Positions 48,081 through 60,618 of a stretch of 64,000 nt of DNA are shown one piece after another. The stretch is taken from NCBI GenBank assembly GCA_013397435.1, contig VZRG01002352.1:43180-107179 (forward strand), given 5' to 3'. Each line of letters begins with the position of its first letter. The first letter of the stretch is position 1. A program made the translations under genes and the position numbers. The DNA comes from Erythrocercus mccallii. Its lineage: Eukaryota > Chordata > Aves > Passeriformes > Dicruridae. The notes beneath the pieces are model-generated. The model had not been told where the DNA came from. It saw only the letters and a list, made by a program, of their open reading frames with translations, and ran no database searches.

Positions 48081-49995
48081 ATTGTGTAAAGGGGTCTTGT
48101 GGGGAATGACAGCCAGTGATACCTTTCAGCCTTTTGCTCAGAGCTCCAGATGACAGCAGACACACCACAAATCGTTCTTTTTCGCCAGCCATCATTATAG
48201 GCATAAGCAAAATTACAACAAGCCTGCTCCCTGAACTTCCCCCTCTTCTGCACAGTTGTCTTTCCTGAATTTCATAATGTAAGATTTTGGTGTTATGTCT
48301 CTAGAGAAGCCCAAGGAGGAGAAAGCAGGAACCTCTTCCCCCACTTTGGAGCACTGCCTGGCCTGGAGGACAGGGTCCCTTGGTTCCACTCACACTCTCT
48401 GTAGCAGCACATGCCAGCAAACCCACTGCTCTAGACCTTTCCTTACCAACATTTCAGATTTTCCCAAGGCAAATGAAGTTTATTTACCTGTTCTATGCAC
48501 TTAGGAATTCGAGAGCCAATTGAACTCTTTGTTTTTTGAGATGTAGTCTAATCCAAGTGTTTATTGAAGGCAAAAAATATATCCATTCAAGTCAGATCAC
48601 ATAAAATGGGTTATCAAAACATTATCTCCAAACTTTCAAACTACTTTCATCTATAACTAGGTGGCACATTAAATTACCAGTCTTCCAACAAAACAAATAT
48701 AATTTCTGAACACAGCTTCTTGTACAGTGGAAAATAAAATTTTGCAACCCATACAAAGCAGCAAGTCATACCATAATGTTCCAGATCAAGGGGCTTTTCT
48801 AAAAGCATATGCCTAAATAATATCCCTAAATAAGTGTACAACACTAAATAATAAAAAGGTTATTTGTTTCATTCTAGTTGGTAACTCCAGCCACTGTTTA
48901 ACATGTATCACTTTCATCAGTCTTTCTGATCATCTCCCCATTATTCACATATTTCCGCAATCTTTATTTGACCAGCTATAGCTGCAAAAACTTTGTAAGA
49001 TTATTGACTTTGCCTTTCCTGAACTAATATTTACGAGTTCACTCTTTCTAGGAAACTTCTAGTCCCTGCATTCCTTCATTAATTAGTTGGATGGAAAATT
49101 TCACAAGACTTTTGAACAGTGTTCAAGTTTTTGCAGTAAGATGTTCATGCTTCTTGCTTCAGTCACCTGAAATCATCTCAGTGCATGCTATTTGCTTTTC
49201 AGGAAATATTATTTGGACTTACAGAAATACTTTCTCACAGATCCTCTTTTCATTCAAGTATGATAAGCCCACAGGCATAAAGTTAAAAAAAAAAAAATTG
49301 CTTAATTGTGCTTCTATCAGGAATATCAGTGTGTGGAACAAGGCTTTTGCAATTCTGCATGGAGCTAATATTTAAAAGTTATTTTAAACAATCTAAAAGT
49401 AGCGCCAAAGAGGAAAAATAGGCCAAGACAGAATATTAATTTTACACTCCTGGCTTCTATTGTCAACTGGACATGCTTTGCTATCATTTCTTTACCTCAC
49501 CAATTACCTGCCTTTATTGAATCTCACTTTTATCTTCTTCTAAGAAGGAGGGAATGGAAACAATCCTCATTTCCTTTTCTACCCCTCGTCCTCAGCACCT
49601 GGACCCTCCTAAATTCAGATGAGCATAAGAAATGTCTATATTAGTTACATGGCTTGGGCTGTTGCATACTTCTCAAACAATATGAAAATGAAAAAAAAAA
49701 CATAAGGATCTACTTATTAAAAAAAAAATTGATTACATTTTGTGGAGATACTTGCAAGCAATATTTGCTAGAACTGTTTGGTTGATGTATATTTTTACTA
49801 CATGTATTTGCATACATGTATGTACAGAGGGAGAGAGAAAGCAAGTATGTGCTCATTGGTATCTACTTTACCCTTCCTTTGTTTTCTTTTTTTGTGCTTC
49901 TGCATTTTTCCTCAGTCTAAAGAGATGAGCTATTGATTTAATAGCTAACCTACCATAAGTAAAACAAGCAAGAAATAGTATGCTAAAAACTAATG
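48081..49995. other. AT-rich DNA, no gene seen
   Basis: A GC-neutral patch lies at 48300-48430, with A13 near 49287 and other A runs near 49690 and 49720. Nothing else was recognised. Confidence 0.5.
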
Positions 49996-50061
49996 TTTCT
50001 TTTTTTCTCTCGCTCTTTTTTTCTCTTCCCCCCCCCCCCTTTTTTTTTTCTTTTTCTTTTT
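49996..50061. repeat. Polypyrimidine tract with C12 and T10 runs
   Basis: Sixty-six bases are all pyrimidine except a single G at 50012. The tract holds C12 (50028-50039) followed by T10 (50040-50049). Long homopurine-homopyrimidine tracts of this kind can form triplex (H-DNA) and stall polymerases. Confidence 0.95.
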
Positions 50062-52736
50062 ATACTCAGTAGGGTACTTTTCACTATCATGCAATTGTTT
50101 AAAACCCAGACTGGATAGGATATGGTCTGAGACCTGCTTGATTTCTCCCACAGTGAATGACAGAGTTTGAGATCTCAATCCAAAAGCACAGCTCAGACCG
50201 AGAGGTGTCTGCACCACAGTTGAAGTTTTCCTGATGATTTCATTGAACACTCAAGATAAATTCCCTTCCCATCCCAGCAGCAGTTCTCCAGATGGCTGTT
50301 AAGAAATGATTTGCCAACAAGGAGCAAATAAATACACAATGGATTTTCGAGGAGCGATAATAAATAATTCTGCCTGGTCCTTGCACTGTACCTATTTTGA
50401 AGATAAATAAAGGTCTGTGGTGTCAAGAGCTGTCAATCCGTCTTTTGTGATGTTACGAGTGCAGCCTCAGAGCCACACTGTGCCTGAAAAGCAGACTTCA
50501 CAGAATACACGTCTGTGCCTAAGACACATCTCTTTTCACCAAAATTCATTAGGGAATGTTTCACCACACTTCCAAAAATTTGGAGGGACACATGACAGAA
50601 AACCAGTGCAGAGGAGCAGCAGGTTTGAGTGCAAACACCTCAATCTGAAACCTCCTTTTGATTTTCAGTGCCCCAAGTCACACGTGCCACCACAAGTACA
50701 CATTACATTTGGCATTTTGAAGAAATACCCAGTGAATAGGCTGAGTAATAGGAGCCTCAGTAAGAAAGTTTTATTTGTTAAGCCATTGAGCTGAACATCT
50801 GGAACCTCTGTTCCTGTGTTACAAAGTGCTCAGCCACATATCTGCTTTTCAAATATTGTAGAGAGAAATGTCAAATCTCATAATTTCATAAATTAGCAGC
50901 TTTACACCATACACAGCTCGATAACAAAGCTAAAATGAAACAAAATAATCTCAAATTATACTTATTTTGCTCATCTTTCCTCACTGTCTTTCATCTGTGT
51001 TGACTCAGGCCTTCACTGACACAAAGTTATCTATATGACTGAAAAATTCACAGTTAAAGCACAGGTGGGATGTATACAAGCAAGATTATGCGCAGGCATT
51101 TTTTCTTTCATTATTTTTCTGCGTAACTACTTCTCAAAACTTTATGTCTAACAACGAAAGAGATCGTGTTTTCTCAGTCTGTTATATCTGTTCTTATTTG
51201 CTGCCACTAAAGTAATCGTAAACCCACACATCATTTCCCTCTGAGAAACATTACTGAAAAAGGCAAGCTGTTCCATGCTCAGGATGGTCAGAGCAGACAG
51301 TCTGGGTTGCTGTAGACAGTATCAAATGTAAAAATAGTAGCACCACCTATTGGCAAAATGCATAAACTGAGCCATCATATTTCACACCAACATTCATCCT
51401 GCTACTGGATGTTAAGGTTGAAATCTATTATTTCCAGTTTATTTTAATTATTCAGAATGAACATGTTTGTTAATATGGCTTTTTTTTGTTCTTTTACAGT
51501 ATATCTGACATAGAAAGCAATAGGACTTGGTTTTAAACTGGGCAAGAAACAAAAATGTAGAGCCATAAATTCATAATGTTGAGGTCAAATTTGTTTGGAA
51601 TATGTCTAAAAGGTCTGTAACCTTTATATGTTGTGGATTTTGCATATTGACTAATGTTGTGATCCAGAATTTCAGCTCTCAAATTTTTGGCAAGTCCCCT
51701 TTTATTTAAATGGACTATAAATGGAGACAAAAATTAGTGTGGAGGGAAAGTATTCTAGCACTGGGGTGAAAAGACAAGATTTTGAAGTGTTTGTGCATAT
51801 CAACATCTCTACATAAAATGTGACCTATGAACTGCCCTTGGCTTGTAGTTACCATGATTCTGCTTAATACAAATAAAAACAAATGGCTTTGGGAAAGAGA
51901 TAGAATGTGAAATAATAATAATTAAAAAAAAATCTTTAACTGAAAAGTGAGGCTAATACTTGGGTGGGCTACTTTAATTTTTGTCTAGATGGCATTTAGA
52001 TTGTTAATCCACAATTTTTTTCACCGTGCTTCTGTTTAATTTGAGTTACTTGTATTGAGTTGCTTATAACAGCCTTAGCTTAATTTTAACTTTATTGGAC
52101 AACTTATTTCTGATTATTTCTTTTTCATTATTTCACTAGGATTGATATTTATAGAATTTTTATCATATTTATCTTTTAAAAGTTGTATTGTTTTGCTTTT
52201 TCAACATCATTAGTATTTATTAAAAAAATACGTTTCATCCATGCATTACCTTTGACACTGCTATTTTTTTAAGTCTTCTCCTTCTCTTTCCCTACTCCTC
52301 TTGTTCATTGCTCCGTTATTTCTTCTGAGAAAGAAAATGTTGCTGATCATGGTAGGTCAGATTCCCACAGCAAAAAACTCTGCATGCTAAGATTGACTAT
52401 TGACCTTTCATTCTGCATTCCTGGGCAATTCACTGTTTTCTACCACAGTGCCCAATTCTTCACTTTTTTTTAAATGCTGAGTTTTCCTTAAAAGTAAAGC
52501 TACCCTGTGCTCAGGAGTGTATTCATTTTCCTTTTTTTTCTGGTGCTTTTGAAGAGTGCTAACCACCCTTGTATCTGCAAACCATCATGAGCAGCATGTG
52601 TTTCTTACAGAAAATCGTGCCAAACCCTGTAATGACTCATCAGAGCTCTGGGGTGAAGAACCTCTGCTGGAAAGGGGATATTTGCTGCACTTGTAGGCTC
52701 CTGAATCTCAGGATTCATGATTTCATGGCCTCATTT
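50062..52736. other. Unique DNA, no gene seen
   Basis: The 50417-50794 plus-strand frame (125 codons) shows no recognisable domain and is not flanked by good splice sites. The rest is AT-rich unique sequence. Confidence 0.5.
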
Positions 52737-52888
52737 TAGAATCATGAGCTCATTAGTAACGTTGGAAAAGAACATCAAGTCCAACCCTCAACCGAGTACC
52801 ACCATGCCCCCTAAACCACCTCACAAAGTGCCACCCCTACTCATTTTTTGAACACTTCCAGGGATGGTGACTCCACTGCTCCATTTAG
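52737..52888 (-). mobile_element. CR1 3'-end fragment
   Basis: The plus strand reads as a reverse-complement CR1 tail. TAGAATCATGAGCTCATTAG is followed by 'gttggaaaagaacatcaagt', 'accaccatgccccctaaacc' and 'gaacacttccagggatggtg', then 'actccactgctcc'. The wording (accaccatgcc..ctaaacca) marks a CR1 subfamily different from the copies at 19854 and 45548. Confidence 0.9.
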
Positions 52889-52983
52889 AAGCAAAGGGAT
52901 TACGTCTGCCACTGACACTCATATCTCCAGCCTTTGCCTGTGATGAGCCCTTCCAGTTACACAAATTACAGGGAAAGAGAAAA

Positions 52984-53227
52984 AGGCATCGAGTTGCACC
53001 AGGGGAAGCTTAGATTAGATTTTTGTTTTCCACAGAAAGGGTTTTAAAATATGGCAAAAGGTTACCTAGGGAGGTCTAAGGTCCCTGGAAGTATTCCGAA
53101 AACTTGTGGATATGGCACTTAAGGACATAGTTTAATGGTGAACATAGTGGCAGTGCAAGGTTGATAGTTGGACTTAATGATCTTAAAGGTCTTTTCCAAC
53201 TTTATCAATTCTATGTTTCTATGATTT
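52984..53227 (+). mobile_element. CR1 3'-end fragment, head-to-head with the previous one
   Basis: Family phrases in order are 'gagttgcaccaggggaagct', 'cagaaagggttttaaaatat', 'gtggatatggcacttaagga' and 'gttggacttaatgatcttaa', followed by 'aggtcttttccaac' and the terminal AATTCTATGTTTCTATG. The subfamily wording is the sense-strand counterpart of the copy 95 bp to the left. Both are 5'-truncated, with their 5' sides facing each other. Confidence 0.92.
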
Positions 53228-53690
53228 TACTAGCAGAAAGGCCAGCAAGAGCAATTTCTCTCTTGGTCTCCCCTGCAAAATCTCTTTTCTAATCTGAACT
53301 GCAATAAGCAGAATGGTTAAGATTGCATTCTTATGTCTAAGTTTTATGTTTTCCTAGCAGCAGGCATTTCTCCATAGCATTCTCTGTATGAAAGATTTTT
53401 TAATTCAGTGGAAGGAACAATTCAATTTTTTTTTTTTTTTTTTATCTACAAGAATGCATTAGCTTAATAATTTACGTAGGCTTCCTTGGCTTCATGACAC
53501 TCTTTTCAACACTGCAAACAGAGCCAGCCACACTGCAGCTGCAGGCTTGTAAATACTTGCCTAACAAAGCAGCTCTGCTCCAGCTAATGAATCTTGGGGA
53601 GGCTGGCACTGGTAGGAGGCTGAGCTACAAATGGAATTCATTACATAAAATGAAAACTAGCCAAACAGACTGCACCATTTCCCTGGGCCC
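53228..53690. other. AT-rich DNA, no gene seen
   Basis: Contains a T18 run (53426-53443). The 53494-53730 frame has no recognisable domain. Confidence 0.5.
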
Positions 53691-54128
53691 TCTGAAGACG
53701 TGTCACATGCTATATGTCACCCTGGGCTGAGGTCAGTGTGTTGTGTTGTTCTGTGATGTTATATATGTGTTTGGTGGTATTCCTCCATGGCTATCCCCAT
53801 GGAACACGAGAACAGTATGCACAGATATCCTCATGGGACACGAGAACAGTATGCTGGAAATCTGTGAAGGATTTAGAGGGAACAGGCGTACCCCTGACAT
53901 CTTGTGGCAGAGGGCTGTGATTATGTGGCTGCCCTCACGCCAAGGGACAGAGGATGCTGGCCTCACCTGTCAGACTCCTCTCAACATTACAGCCAAACCT
54001 CCCAGAACCTCCCCTGCAGCAGGTGGAAGATATCACAGCTGGATAAACAGAGAGACAAACACCTCCCCCAGGTTCACAGAAATGGCTTGGTGAAAGAGCC
54101 AAGCACAGAGTTGGGCGGTTTTGACTCC
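53691..54128. other. GC-richer block with a 34-bp tandem duplication
   Basis: The block is visibly GC-richer than its flanks. A 34-bp unit ending in 'acacgagaacagtatgc' occurs twice in tandem (53791-53824 and 53825-53858). Open frames on both strands come from composition. Tandem units of this kind are common in LTR U3 regions and in some satellites, but I could not tie the block to a family. Confidence 0.5.
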
Positions 54129-54445
54129 TCATGACTTGTTTTAATCAATAATCACAATATGTCATGAATGTGTGATTATTATGCCTGCATCCATAGCTCT
54201 CCAGCACTTGGTGTCTCAGAAATGCATTATAAATTTAATTCCTCTCACAATTACTTCGGTTTTAAATGTGCCACAACTGGAATTACTCTTAACTTGCCCT
54301 TTGTAGCTATGGAGAAAAACCAAGATTTATATGTCATCTAGGGAGATATACATTTTGGTATTACAAGTTTATTTAACTTCTGGCTAATAAACAAAAGCAG
54401 ATTGTGGATTGAAATGAATTATAGCAGGGGACAAATGATTTATCA
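54129..54445. promoter_or_regulatory. Candidate conserved non-coding element
   Basis: Abrupt return to AT-rich, non-repetitive DNA with clustered motifs: TTAATCAATAATCACAATATG, CATTATAAATTTAATTCC and TGGCTAATAAAC. Coding potential is absent. Called by resemblance only. Confidence 0.25.
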
Positions 54446-55599
54446 GCAGAGAGAAAATTCATCATGACAAGGAGTCATATAGATCATTCTTGTGTGAGTT
54501 TCAGGTAGCTGTTCATTTTTAAAATCCTTCCTAATTCATTCAAAATTAGTAAGCCTAACATAAAAAGCCATCACATTGCATTTCTAGGGGATAATATTTG
54601 TAAAGTATACCTTTGGCATGCACTTCAAACCATAGCCTGATGTAGTGAATTATGCAGATTTCTTGAACTCAAGTAGTATATAACTTGTTAGACTACACGT
54701 GGCAGTGTGTCTAATACTCTAAAACATAACAGCATCTGGCTCCCAATAGATTGCATCCTTTACATACATATTATTCAGTGATTATTGATTAGTAAAAGAA
54801 ATGGAAATCTTTCACCAAAAAATTGGAGGCAGCCCTTCCTCAAATATGCAGGAGGAAACCCTTGACCTGTTAATCTTAGCAGTTATACTAGTTTCATATT
54901 TAAACGATAGCTAAAGTGATAAATTACCATAATCACCCCACCTTTATAATTTCATTTTTTACTTGGTAGCTTATAGAGCTGGCTGGATAACTTTTTCTAA
55001 TAATGTTTGCAGTGAGTTTTACTCCCATTTTTCATTAATTTATGGGCTGCAAGGCTATGCAAGTCTCTTCATACTGCATAGTAATTATTCACGTACCTGT
55101 TTTTCCATTGAAGAGTAGTAGCACCTACTTCCTTAAATGTTTCCCAGTAAACTGAAACTACCCTTAAAAAAAATATTTACTGTGCACACAAATAAAAGCA
55201 AGGATGACTTTTAAATAAACATATGAATAGACATGGTTGGTTTGCATGTGACAATCATTGTTATGACTGAAAGAAATAAAACAGCAGATAACTGTAACAG
55301 ATAAATCATTTCTCCTTGAGACAAATAATACTTGGGAGCAAAGAAAGCATTTTAAAACACCAAGATCTTGCTTTGCCTGAGGAAGACGCTGATAACCTTG
55401 ACAGCCACTTTTTGCTCATTTACATTCTTCAAGCCAAGCACTGCAGGAACCAAGGCACAGAAGTGGGTAAAATCTGTCATTTAGGCAAGTAAGTAAGAAC
55501 AACGTTTTAAACCATGTTACACTAAAGAATGTAAATCCACTTTACATGCAGCAGGGACAGGATCAATAGGGAGACAGAAAGAAAGAAAGAAGTAACTCA
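54446..55599. other. AT-rich DNA, no gene seen
   Basis: AT-rich unique sequence with no recognisable repeat, exon or RNA gene. Confidence 0.55.
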
Positions 55600-56170
55600 T
55601 TTCCACCTTCTGAGCAGATCCACACGGCCAGAAGCCTCCATGCAGGGAGGGACACCTGGCTCCACCATCGAGTGATACCTGGCAGTGGTGGCACAGGTGC
55701 CACTGGCCATGCCCTGTGTGACGCATGGACAGGGCACACTGCTGCTCCTCCCTCAGCCTTTAGCCTAATGCACCCTTGGTTTGTGCCAATTTTCCACTTC
55801 TGCATTCCTCCCTAGGGGTTCCTAAGATGGGGATTGTGTCCAAGCAAGGATATCAAACAGCCATTTGTTGGCTTTTCCTCCAGGAACTTAGCTCAAGGAA
55901 ACCTTCCTGGCCTCCGTGGCCCCTAGCAGCAAGGGATCCCATCCCCACGCTCTCCAGGGAGCTCTCCTTCCCCAGGCAGCACCAAGAGCCGCGTCCGAGA
56001 CAGGCTGCCAGCTTTGCTCTGCCACCAGGCACCACCACTGCCCACCCTGCCCGTGCCACAAACGGCCAACAATCTTCCCAGAACCTCAGGGAGCTGGCCT
56101 AACTCTAAAATGAGACAGCCAGAGAGAGATCCAGACCTCCTACAGGGATGAGTACGCTGCCCGATGTGTC
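55600..56170. other. GC- and CpG-enriched block
   Basis: The most GC-rich stretch in the window, with about 13 CpGs. It begins with two small hairpins: GTGGCAC/GTGCCAC with a 2-nt loop at 55688-55703, and GCCCTGT/ACAGGGC at 55711-55735. Open frames up to 108 codons occur on both strands (for example 55776-56102 plus and 55563-55805 minus). They have no recognisable domain, and this pattern is expected from GC-rich sequence. It could be a small CpG island, a diverged exon or an old insertion. No bounding splice pair or repeat ends were found. Confidence 0.4.
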
Positions 56171-58749
56171 ACGGGTGCTTTGGGAACTGCCTATGGATGG
56201 ATTGCAGGCACCTGCTGATTATAAATGTTGTGCCACTTTTCTCTGCATCCTATTGATGGGGGTGAGGAAGAAAATGAATATCATCTTAACATTTTAAGAG
56301 AAGGCTGCTAAATTCCCTTTGATCAGATGTAGGGATTCTGCTTACTAGGCCAGGGGATATAAAGTTAAATTTTTCTTCTTTTCATAATAATTAAACATAA
56401 AAAAATAAAAATTAAAAAAATATATTTCTCTAAGAAAATATATTGGATGGCTAAGAGATCTGGATGCAGAGATGAAAGATGATTTAAAACAGATGTTTAA
56501 AATGTTTAAACATTTTTTCTTCCTTGGAGCAAATTAAAATTAAAATAATCAAAGTCATGGATCAGGATAACCTGATTTTTAGTTAAAGGAAGATTTTAGG
56601 AATGCCCTTGTTTCTAATACAATTCTGTCCCAGTGCCTGTGCTCTCCACTCAGAGCAGTTTGGGTTTCTGAGCTCTGTTCCTTTGTGGTCAGGATGGTGC
56701 TTTAAATGTTTTCTGGACATTCTCTCTCCCTTCATTTTCATCTCTCCCACTCTGTCTCTTGCATTTCATTGTGGGGGATGCCCTGTGTTCTACTGTCATT
56801 TCCCAGGAATTCTGCACAAATGGATACAACTGGCAGCCATTACCTATATATTCCCCTTAATTGAAAACCATATGGAGCTCACAGGAAAGTAGTAATATCC
56901 AGGTTTTCTCTTCTCTAGTTAAGGCCTTTGCTTCCAAACTTGAAAAGCAGCTGCACAAGGCAGGCAAGGTCAAGAAGAAAACTGATCTAATTATCCCATA
57001 AATCTTCAAATAACAAGAACTATCAGGCTCTGTATATATAACATGGAACAGACCAAAAGACTTTAACAGTGTGGGATCTTGCTCTTCAAGAGACTATGGT
57101 TGGAATTAATTTATTTAGGGCAAGAAAATGAATCACGAAATACAGCCAGTGCTACCATACTGTGAAAATCCAGCACACGGGCACTACTTCTCCTGGCTGT
57201 CTTTTAGATCCCCTTGCATTTATTTTAACTAGTTGGACAAACCCTCAGACTGAAACTTTCTAGGAGTTGAGGGTTTTTCAAGGTGAGGTGTGAGGAGAAG
57301 CAGGTTAAATTAAGGCAATTCAGGCAGCTCATTCTGAACATGAGATTGAAATCAGCACACCATAGATAGTAATAAGCAGGTTAATTTCAATTAGATGTGT
57401 CACAGATTTAAGGTTGCAAAGGCAATTTGGAAGACACATCCAGGCTGAGAGGTTTGCAGAGTGAAGAATGCCTTCTGCTGCTTCAAATAAGGGAAAACCA
57501 TAAAGCTTCTGCTTTAAAATCTCTGTTCAGCTATAACATACTGTAGTACAACAGCTAAATTATATTAAATACCTGTCTACGGTGGGCACACAAAAAGGTC
57601 CTCAGGAAAAAAGGTCTATGAACAAATAGTGGGAAGAGACACAGGATGGTAGGTTAGGGCAGAGGGAAGGAAAAATATACATTTAAGATGGAGGTGAAGG
57701 ACAGAAGATGTGCATCCCTTGCAGGGCTCAAGCACCATGCAGGTCTCATGGATATCAGGAATGCTCGTGACAGCCCCAAATTTTCCAAGCAAAGAGTCCC
57801 TAACCCAAAAAACCTTTCTTAGTTAAAATTCACTGGAGGCACATACCTGCAGAAGAGGAATTGGGGAAGGATTTGAATAGCACAATCTTTTCTCAAGAGT
57901 CTGTTATTGCCCCAGCTGTAAGGTTTACAGTGATACAGGTAAATAGTCTTTGGGGAAAAAAAAAATAATAATGAAAGTAGATTTGGAAGCATGTTTTTCC
58001 TTGAAAATTTGGTTTCCTTTAACAGCTGGTTTTCATGTTTTGGCTGAAATGCATACTTCCTGAGTTTTTTCTCTAGCTGTGTTTCAGAACACAAGAAACT
58101 CTTCACATCAATGAACTTAGTAATACAAAAGAAGTAGCCCACAGGGGGAATGCCTTAGCATTTACGACTCTCCAGTACTTTATCTTGCATTCTCAGACAT
58201 ATTTTTCACTAAGTATCAAGTGCTTTTACTAAACAGAAAACAATTTAATCAACAAAATATATTATAATCCATTATAAAGGCAGTACTTAAACTTGAGGTG
58301 AGGATGCAGAAGAAACAAGCTGAAACAAAACAGGATTCACCAGGCACCATGGAGTTCACAATTTGTTCACAGCCATAGCTTCAATCTGCCACTTCATGTA
58401 TCACAACTCCCACCACACTCTATTTTGAGAGCTGAGGTGGAATTAAATGAACACAAAGATCATGAGTCAGGTTTGTTTTTTTTTTACATATGGGTGGATT
58501 TCACCTGCAGTGCTTCATATTTTGTATATTTTCACACAGAGAGAGGGTGACCACGCTTCTTCGTTCTGTTGCCTCCTTTACGTAAATTCTAATGTAAATG
58601 TTAGCACATAGGAAATACGAATAATGCAGTTGCTTTAGAGAAAATGAATAGCAACTAGAAATAAAATATGCTGCTTGTATTGGAAGAGACCAAGAATGCA
58701 TCAGAATTAAGTTTGACTACAAAGAGCCTGTAAATTTTAAATGACAATC
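56171..58749. other. AT-rich DNA, no gene seen
   Basis: Contains A/T-only tracts at about 56385-56430 and A runs near 57955. A purine-rich patch lies at 57630-57720. No recognisable feature. Confidence 0.5.
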
Positions 58750-59065
58750 TCTACTTTATGCAGCTTAGACAATAGTAATTATAGCAATTTTTGTGAACAG
58801 TATTTGTCGAGCTACGTAAAATGAAACTGCACTAATGAGATGTCTTTGAAATCAGTAGGACAGCATTATGAGGAGAGTGCCCATTGTGCTCCCTTGCTTC
58901 AGCTGCGTGTGAAACCAGTCCGGAGGCTTAAATTGTATGAGGGAAAAAAAAAAAGCAGCAAACCATTGCCGTGTGCTACTTAACACACACTGTGACAGTG
59001 ATAAATTCCCTCAGTGATTCTCAGGTGCCCTGTTATTATCTTTAACTGCCTGCCAGCCTGTCAAT
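58750..59065. promoter_or_regulatory. Candidate conserved non-coding element
   Basis: A non-repetitive block with ACAATAGTAATTATAGC, TTGTCGAGCTACGTAAAATG and TGCACTAATGAG. Near its end, CCTGTCAATC (a PBX/MEIS-type TGATTGACAG core on the minus strand) lies close to a CAGATGGT E-box. Coding potential is absent. Called by resemblance only. Confidence 0.28.
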
Positions 59066-60560
59066 CTTCTGCTTCCAGATGGTATCGGTCATTCACACAG
59101 GCAAAACCTTGCTTAGAGGGACTTACACTTTGTGCTGGTAATAGGCCCTTTATCTTCCAGTGGGTTATTTGCCCACTCTTCTTGTGGAATTCCACCAAAG
59201 AAGCATCTCTGATTATCTGACAATTTATCTTTTGTACGGATCTTGTTGGAAATTGAGTTACTAGAAGGAGTCGCTTCTTTCAAAATGGAATCTCTCCCTG
59301 AGGCTTTGAGTGCAGGATAATAAGATTTCATCTTCTGCATCTCAGAAAGCAAGGGACAGGAAAATACCTGCTCCTCCAGAGCGCTTGTTAGGGAGCACCA
59401 GAATTTCTACACATAGCAGATCCTTCTGAGCTATCTAATACTACAGCTGGTCCATAAAAAAAGGTTATATACCCATAATCTCCATGGGAGATAAGCCATG
59501 TTGTGTATCTCCATACAGTTACCATTTATTGCCCAGAACACTTAAGGCAGGACTTTTTTTTTCCTCTCATTTACTCTTAAATAAAACCATGCTAATTTCT
59601 CCTTGATTAGGTGCTACATCATCCACTCCCTAGTGAGAGCCCCTTCTCCTGGGTTCAAGGCATCACCAATGCCTCTTTGTGCTGGTGACACGTCACTGTC
59701 CCACTGTCTTGAAGCTAGACCTGAGTTATGTGCAGGTAAGGGCACATTAACCCATCAAAAATGGTCAGCATTCCATCAACTTCATTTCGTTTCATGCACT
59801 TCACAATACCCTGACATTTTGTTCTGAAATACCTTTGGAAACAGTGTAATAGAAAGGAAATGGGATTTTTTTAATCTAAAATAACAGATGTCAGGTAAGT
59901 TTTGCATAAATGCTGTGCTGCACGGTGATGTAGCACACAGTTTTCCTTAATAAAGTTCATTTTTTGGTAACTAGGTTAAAGTATTTAATCAGTAGGAGAC
60001 CTAATAGCTGACTTATTGAAAAGAATACTCTGTATTGAAAAGACATTCTTCTTATATTTAATAGGCTAAATAAAATATTTGCCAGAATTTCTAGACAAAA
60101 ACAAGAAAAGATAAAATATTTTCCATGATAACATAAGGTTAGAACTGTGGAATTCTCTAATTCCTACAGTCCATGCCATGACTATTGTTTCTTTGGATTG
60201 ATTTGTTAATTTTTTCAAACTCTTGAAAACATCCAAAGCACAGACAAATACATCATTGGCATAAAAATGGAACAGGTGTTGCCCACCTAAGGCTGGAGGA
60301 AGAAGAGGAGAAAACTGTTTTAAGAAAAAAACAGAACAGGACAAAGACCTCAACGCTACTGAGGTAGTGCAAAAATATCTGAAATCCAGGTGACCTTTTT
60401 AAACTCAACACTTTTACAAGTCCTCTTAATGTGAAACATTTTATTTAATTTAGTTTTATTTTATTTATTTTTAATGTGATTCTCAAGGCTTTTACAAGTT
60501 ACTTTTTCATAAAGGTAGTAATCACCACCTGAAGAACTCGTCTGAGAAAATATGTAGGAG
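59066..60560. other. AT-rich DNA, no gene seen
   Basis: AT-rich unique sequence with an ATTTT/ATTT run at 60440-60475. No recognisable exon or RNA gene. Confidence 0.5.
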
Positions 60561-60618
60561 TTTTATGATTGGACTTGATGATCTTGAGGTCTTTTCCAGC
60601 CTAAACAATTCTGTGATT
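60561..60618 (+). mobile_element. Short CR1 3'-end fragment
   Basis: Only the last 58 bp or so remain: GATTGGACTTGATGATCTTG, 'aggtcttttccagcctaaac' and AATTCTGTGATTTC, the decayed octamer pair. This is among the shortest CR1 remnants in the window. Confidence 0.85.

Noticed and set aside
50417..50794. 125-codon plus-strand frame
   Set aside because: No recognisable domain, no bounding splice sites, and length within chance expectation for a window of this size.
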